The position numbers were made by a program, and so were the translations under genes. Positions 60,660-64,000 of a stretch of DNA of 64,000 nt are shown here, in pieces. Positions within the stretch are counted from its first letter, which is position 1. Every line of letters begins with the position of its first letter. Under the pieces are notes generated by a model. The model saw only the letters and a program-made list of their open reading frames with translations. It did not search any database and was not told the origin of the DNA. Source of the DNA: CAWKEY01 sp963848675 (GTDB lineage: Bacteria > Pseudomonadota > Gammaproteobacteria > Methylococcales > Methylomonadaceae); contig CAWKEY010000024.1 in the NCBI GenBank assembly GCA_963848675.1, forward strand, positions 124,001 to 188,000, written 5' to 3'.

Positions 60660-63600
60660 AATTTACCGACCTGTTTATCCATCGGCCGGTACTGGCCAGC
60701 GTCATCAGTTTACTAATACTGGTGATCGGCCTCCGCTCGATCCTCGTCTTGGATGTGCGGCAGTATCCGAAAACCGAGGATACGGTGGTTACCATTACCA
60801 CGGCCTATCCCGGCGCCAGCAGCGATTTGGTCAAGGGCTTCATCACGACGCCGTTGCAACAGGCGATTGCCGAGGCCGAAGGCATCGATTATCTGTCTTC
60901 GACCAGCCGGCAAGGCAGTTCCAAGATCGAGGCGCACATGCGCTTGAACTACAGCTCCAATGCCGCGGTAGCCGAAATTCAGGCTAAAGTCGCCAGCCAA
61001 CGCAACGTGCTGCCCAGGGAAGCCGAAGACCCGGTCATTACCTCTCAAACCGGCGACCGGACAGCGCTGATGTACTTGGCTTTATACAGCGACACGCTGA
61101 TGCCGGCGCAGATTAGCGATTACATGCTGCGTGTGATCCAACCCAAGATGCAGGCAGTGGCCGGCGTCGGCAAAGCGCAGCTGCTGGGCAATAAAACCTT
61201 CGCCATGCGCATCTGGCTGGATCCGCAGCGCATGGCCGCACTGGGTGTGACCGCCGATGACGTCGCCGAGGTGCTGCGCACCAATAATTATCTTTCCGGT
61301 GCGGGCCAGACCAAGGGTGATTATGTCATGATGGACCTGAGCGTCACGACCGATGTCGCGAACGAACAGGACTTTCGAGAGCTGGTCGTAGGCAACCGCA
61401 ATGGCACGTTGGTGCGCCTAGCCGATGTCACGCATACCGAAATGGGCAGCGAGGACTACGATTCGGTCAGTTGGTATAAAGGCAAGGATGCCATTTTCAT
61501 GGGTATCGAGCAGGCGCCGGGCGCCAATCCGCTGATCGTCGCCCGGGACGTGCGCAAAACGCTGACCAGTCTTGAGGCCGAACTGCCCGAAGCGCTTAAG
61601 GTGCTGGTACCGTATGACGCCAGCCGATTCATTCAGGACTCGATCGATGAAGTCATTTTTACCCTGGTGGCTGCCGTCGCGATTGTATTGGTGGTTATCT
61701 ATCTGTCCCTGGGCTCGGCGCGCGCGGCTCTGGTGCCGGCTGTAACCGTGCCGCTGTCTTTGATTGGCAGTACGTTTCTAATATTGCTGATGGGCTTTTC
61801 AATCAACCTGTTGACCATGCTGGCGATGGTGTTGGCTATCGGCCTGGTCGTCGATGATGCCATTGTCATCGTCGAAAATGTGCACCGGCATATTGAGCTG
61901 GGAACCCCGCGCTTTCAAGCTGCGATTGAAGCCATGCGCGAACTGGTGCTGCCCGTTATCGCCACAACCGTAGCCCTGGCTGCGGTTTATCTGCCGATCG
62001 GCTTCATGGGCGGCCTGGTCGGGACCTTGTTTACCGAGTTCGCTTTTTCGCTGGTCGCGGCAGTGGTCATATCGACCGTTGTGGCGATGACGCTGGCGCC
62101 GATGCTCAGTTCGAAAGTTCTGAAGGAAAAAGGCACAGCCGGCAGGTTCGAGCGTACTGTCGAACGCTTGTTTACCGGCCTGTCCGAGCAATACCGGCGC
62201 CTGTTGCATGCCGTCCTGGAATTCCCCACGATGCTGCCGGTTTTCGCGCTGGCAGTGATGGTGAGCATTTATTTCATGTTTGCGCTGGCGCAAAAAGAAC
62301 TGGCGCCGACCGAAGATCAGAGCATTCTGTTCTTCATGGCCACCGGCCCGCAGACCGCGACTTTGAAATATAACGAGACGTACACGCGCGAATTGATCAA
62401 GGCGTTCGAGACCATTCCCGAATACAAGGAAAGCTTTTTACTGCTCGGCTTCGGCGGTGACGACAACGTGGTATTCGGCGGGTTTAAAATGCCGTCGACC
62501 ACCGAACGCCAACGCTCGCAAATGGACATTCAGCCGGAATTGCAGGCCAAGGTCAATGACATCGCCGGTTTTCAGACGGCCGTGATTCCGCGCCCGAGTC
62601 TGCCCGGATCTGGCGGGGGGCTGCCGCTGCAGTTTGTGATCCAAAGCGATGCCGATTATGCGCAGATCGATCAACTCGCCGATCAGCTGGTCAACGCGGC
62701 CACGGCCAGCGGGCAGTTTTCTTTTCTGATGAAGGAGGTCGAATTCACGAGGCCCAAGGCCACGCTGGTAATCGACCGCAACCGGGCCGCCGATCTGGGC
62801 ATTTCGATGGAGGACATCGGCCGCAATCTGGCCGTATTGCTGGGTGATAGCTATATCAATCGCTTCAATCTGCAGGGACGCAGCTACAAGGTCATACCCC
62901 AGGTGGACGATCTGTCCCGACTCGATACCAGCAAGTTCAACGATTATTATCTGCGCACGGCTTCCGGCGGCCAGGTGCCGCTCTCATCGCTTGTGCACAT
63001 TGAAAAATCGGTGGAACCCAGCAAGCGGACCCAGTTCCAGCAGCTAAACAGCCTGACGATTTCTGGGTCGCCGGTGCCGGGCGTTGCTCTGGGTGATGCC
63101 ATGGCTTATCTGGAGCAGTTGGCCCGCGACATTTTTCCGCGCGGTTACAGCTTCGATTACACAGGCGCATCGCGCCAGTATGCGCAGCAGGGCAGCGAAC
63201 TGATCATCACTTTTTTCATGTCCCTGCTGGTGATTTATTTGATACTGGCGGCGCAGTTCGAAAGCTGGCGCGATCCACTGATTATTCTAACGTCGGTGCC
63301 AATGTCCATCGCCAGCGCGCTGGCGTTTCTGATGTTGGGGGTTGCCTCAATTAATATTTACACGCAGATAGGGCTGATTACCCTGATCGGGTTAACGGCT
63401 AAAAACGGCATATTGATCGTCGAATTCGCCAATCAACTGCAGATTCGGGAAGGCCTGTCCAAACACGATGCCGTGGAACAGGCGTCCAAGATCCGCTTGC
63501 GGCCTATCCTCATGACGGCCGTATCGACGCTGGTCGGCATGGTTCCGCTGCTGCTGGCGACAGGGCCCGGTGCCGCCAGTCGCTTCGATATTGGCTTGGT

Positions 63601-63715
63601 GATTATCACTGGCCTCGGTATCGGCGGCACGCTGTTTACGCTGTTCGTCGTGCCGCCTTTTTATCTGTTGCTGGCTCGCGACCGCCATGGCAGTGAGACT
63701 CCTATTGCTGGATAG
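60656..63715 (+). CDS. RND multidrug efflux permease (AcrB/MexF family)
   Basis: 1,019 residues, GTG start overlapping the adaptor stop. Twelve transmembrane helices with two large periplasmic loops. The proton-relay residues are present: Asp-Asp in GLVVDDAIVIVENVHRH (helix 4) and Lys in GLTAKNGILIVEFANQ (helix 10). The motif sets TFLILLMGFSINLLTMLAMVLAIG and MTAVSTLVGMVPLLLATGPG are those of HAE-1 pumps for amphiphilic drugs. No outer-membrane channel gene follows on this strand, so a TolC from elsewhere is probably used. Confidence 0.95.
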   Translation: MKFTDLFIHRPVLASVISLLILVIGLRSILVLDVRQYPKTEDTVVTITTAYPGASSDLVKGFITTPLQQAIAEAEGIDYLSSTSRQGSSKIEAHMRLNYSSNAAVAEIQAKVASQRNVLPREAEDPVITSQTGDRTALMYLALYSDTLMPAQISDYMLRVIQPKMQAVAGVGKAQLLGNKTFAMRIWLDPQRMAALGVTADDVAEVLRTNNYLSGAGQTKGDYVMMDLSVTTDVANEQDFRELVVGNRNGTLVRLADVTHTEMGSEDYDSVSWYKGKDAIFMGIEQAPGANPLIVARDVRKTLTSLEAELPEALKVLVPYDASRFIQDSIDEVIFTLVAAVAIVLVVIYLSLGSARAALVPAVTVPLSLIGSTFLILLMGFSINLLTMLAMVLAIGLVVDDAIVIVENVHRHIELGTPRFQAAIEAMRELVLPVIATTVALAAVYLPIGFMGGLVGTLFTEFAFSLVAAVVISTVVAMTLAPMLSSKVLKEKGTAGRFERTVERLFTGLSEQYRRLLHAVLEFPTMLPVFALAVMVSIYFMFALAQKELAPTEDQSILFFMATGPQTATLKYNETYTRELIKAFETIPEYKESFLLLGFGGDDNVVFGGFKMPSTTERQRSQMDIQPELQAKVNDIAGFQTAVIPRPSLPGSGGGLPLQFVIQSDADYAQIDQLADQLVNAATASGQFSFLMKEVEFTRPKATLVIDRNRAADLGISMEDIGRNLAVLLGDSYINRFNLQGRSYKVIPQVDDLSRLDTSKFNDYYLRTASGGQVPLSSLVHIEKSVEPSKRTQFQQLNSLTISGSPVPGVALGDAMAYLEQLARDIFPRGYSFDYTGASRQYAQQGSELIITFFMSLLVIYLILAAQFESWRDPLIILTSVPMSIASALAFLMLGVASINIYTQIGLITLIGLTAKNGILIVEFANQLQIREGLSKHDAVEQASKIRLRPILMTAVSTLVGMVPLLLATGPGAASRFDIGLVIITGLGIGGTLFTLFVVPPFYLLLARDRHGSETPIAG

Positions 63716-63883
63716 GCAGCCTTTTCCTTTCTTTTGGTTAATGCCTTGGCCGCTGCAAGCTGTCCCGTCAAGACACTGGGGCTTTTACAAGGTAGTCCAA
63801 GGGCTCACCAGGAACGTCATGTATGGATAATACAAGGCACGTTCGTGCTGAGCCTATCGGAGCCAGTCATTTATAACAGTCTG

Positions 63884-64000
63884 TTAATGCGCTTTGCGTG
63901 GGGGTCTGAGGGGGTCGGCGCCAATCGTGCCGGTCAGCGACTGCAGATAATCGGCGCTTTGAACGTGCTTGAGTTTTTCTTCAGCCTCCAGCAAGCGGGT
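63884..64000 (-). CDS. C-terminal end of a minus-strand gene (truncated by window)
   Basis: Thirty-eight residues are visible in an open minus frame that enters from the right: LLEAEEKLKHVQSADYLQSL then TGTIGADPLRPPRKAH and a TAA stop. A helical start and a Pro/Arg-rich tail are all that can be seen. I cannot assign a family. It is convergent with the RND pump gene. Confidence 0.45.
   Translation of the reverse strand, partial: TRLLEAEEKLKHVQSADYLQSLTGTIGADPLRPPRKAH

Overview
The window looks like a chromosomal segment of a gammaproteobacterium. The evidence is the divergent bamD / rluD-pgeF block, a pstS-pstC-pstA-pstB-phoU cluster, EfpL (YeiP), RlmG and DnaQ. A methanotroph-like lineage (order Methylococcales) is a plausible guess from gene content such as the tartronate-semialdehyde reductase / hydroxypyruvate isomerase pair and the long PstC/PstA, but it is inference, not shown.

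Layout. 1-14.7 kb is core: envelope genes (two L,D-transpeptidases around an Lpp-like alanine-zipper lipoprotein), phosphoglucomutase, a ZIP metal transporter, pgeF, rluD, bamD, the phosphate uptake operon and a phosphopantetheinyl transferase. 14.7-18.3 kb holds a two-gene C2/C3 metabolism operon, a DUF1778/GNAT toxin-antitoxin pair and a truncated HemG-like flavodoxin remnant. 18.3-29.4 kb is dominated by one giant secreted RTX-type locus (DUF4347, helical region, RTX, eight 288-bp repeats, eight 360-bp Calx-beta-like repeats, C-terminal RTX). It is preceded by a candidate c-di-GMP-I riboswitch with a terminator and is broken by at least five single-base insertions. 29.4-46.6 kb is an accessory island, nearly all on the minus strand and littered with two families of small inverted-repeat elements (MITE-like), a ParE-type TA pair and an IS1634-like insertion sequence. 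Its genes alternate between hydrolases without export signals (two papain-like peptidases, a chymotrypsin-like peptidase, a thermonuclease-like protein, a GH13 amylase, a DUF2278/lamin-tail protein) and small proteins with signal peptides or lipoboxes, including a chagasin-type cysteine-peptidase inhibitor. A large unrecognised membrane protein and a Crp/Fnr regulator stand at its edge. 47-64 kb returns to mostly core genes: a YheT hydrolase, an ISNCY-like transposase with a -1 slippery site, efpL, rlmG, a 50-residue membrane protein, a CoA-binding protein, YdjM, a YcbB-type L,D-transpeptidase, UspA, dnaQ and an RND efflux pair.

How it fits together. The strongest new idea is that the 36-43 kb cluster pairs leaderless hydrolases with exported small proteins, at least one of which (chagasin family) belongs to a family that inhibits the peptidase class next to it. 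Another (a lipoprotein translationally coupled to the serine peptidase) looks like a free copy of that peptidase's own N-terminal domain. This is the layout expected of effector/immunity or peptidase/inhibitor pairs. A second theme is second-messenger control of a giant surface or secreted protein through the riboswitch. The MITE-like elements are confined to 14.7-47.1 kb and so mark the accessory portion of the window.
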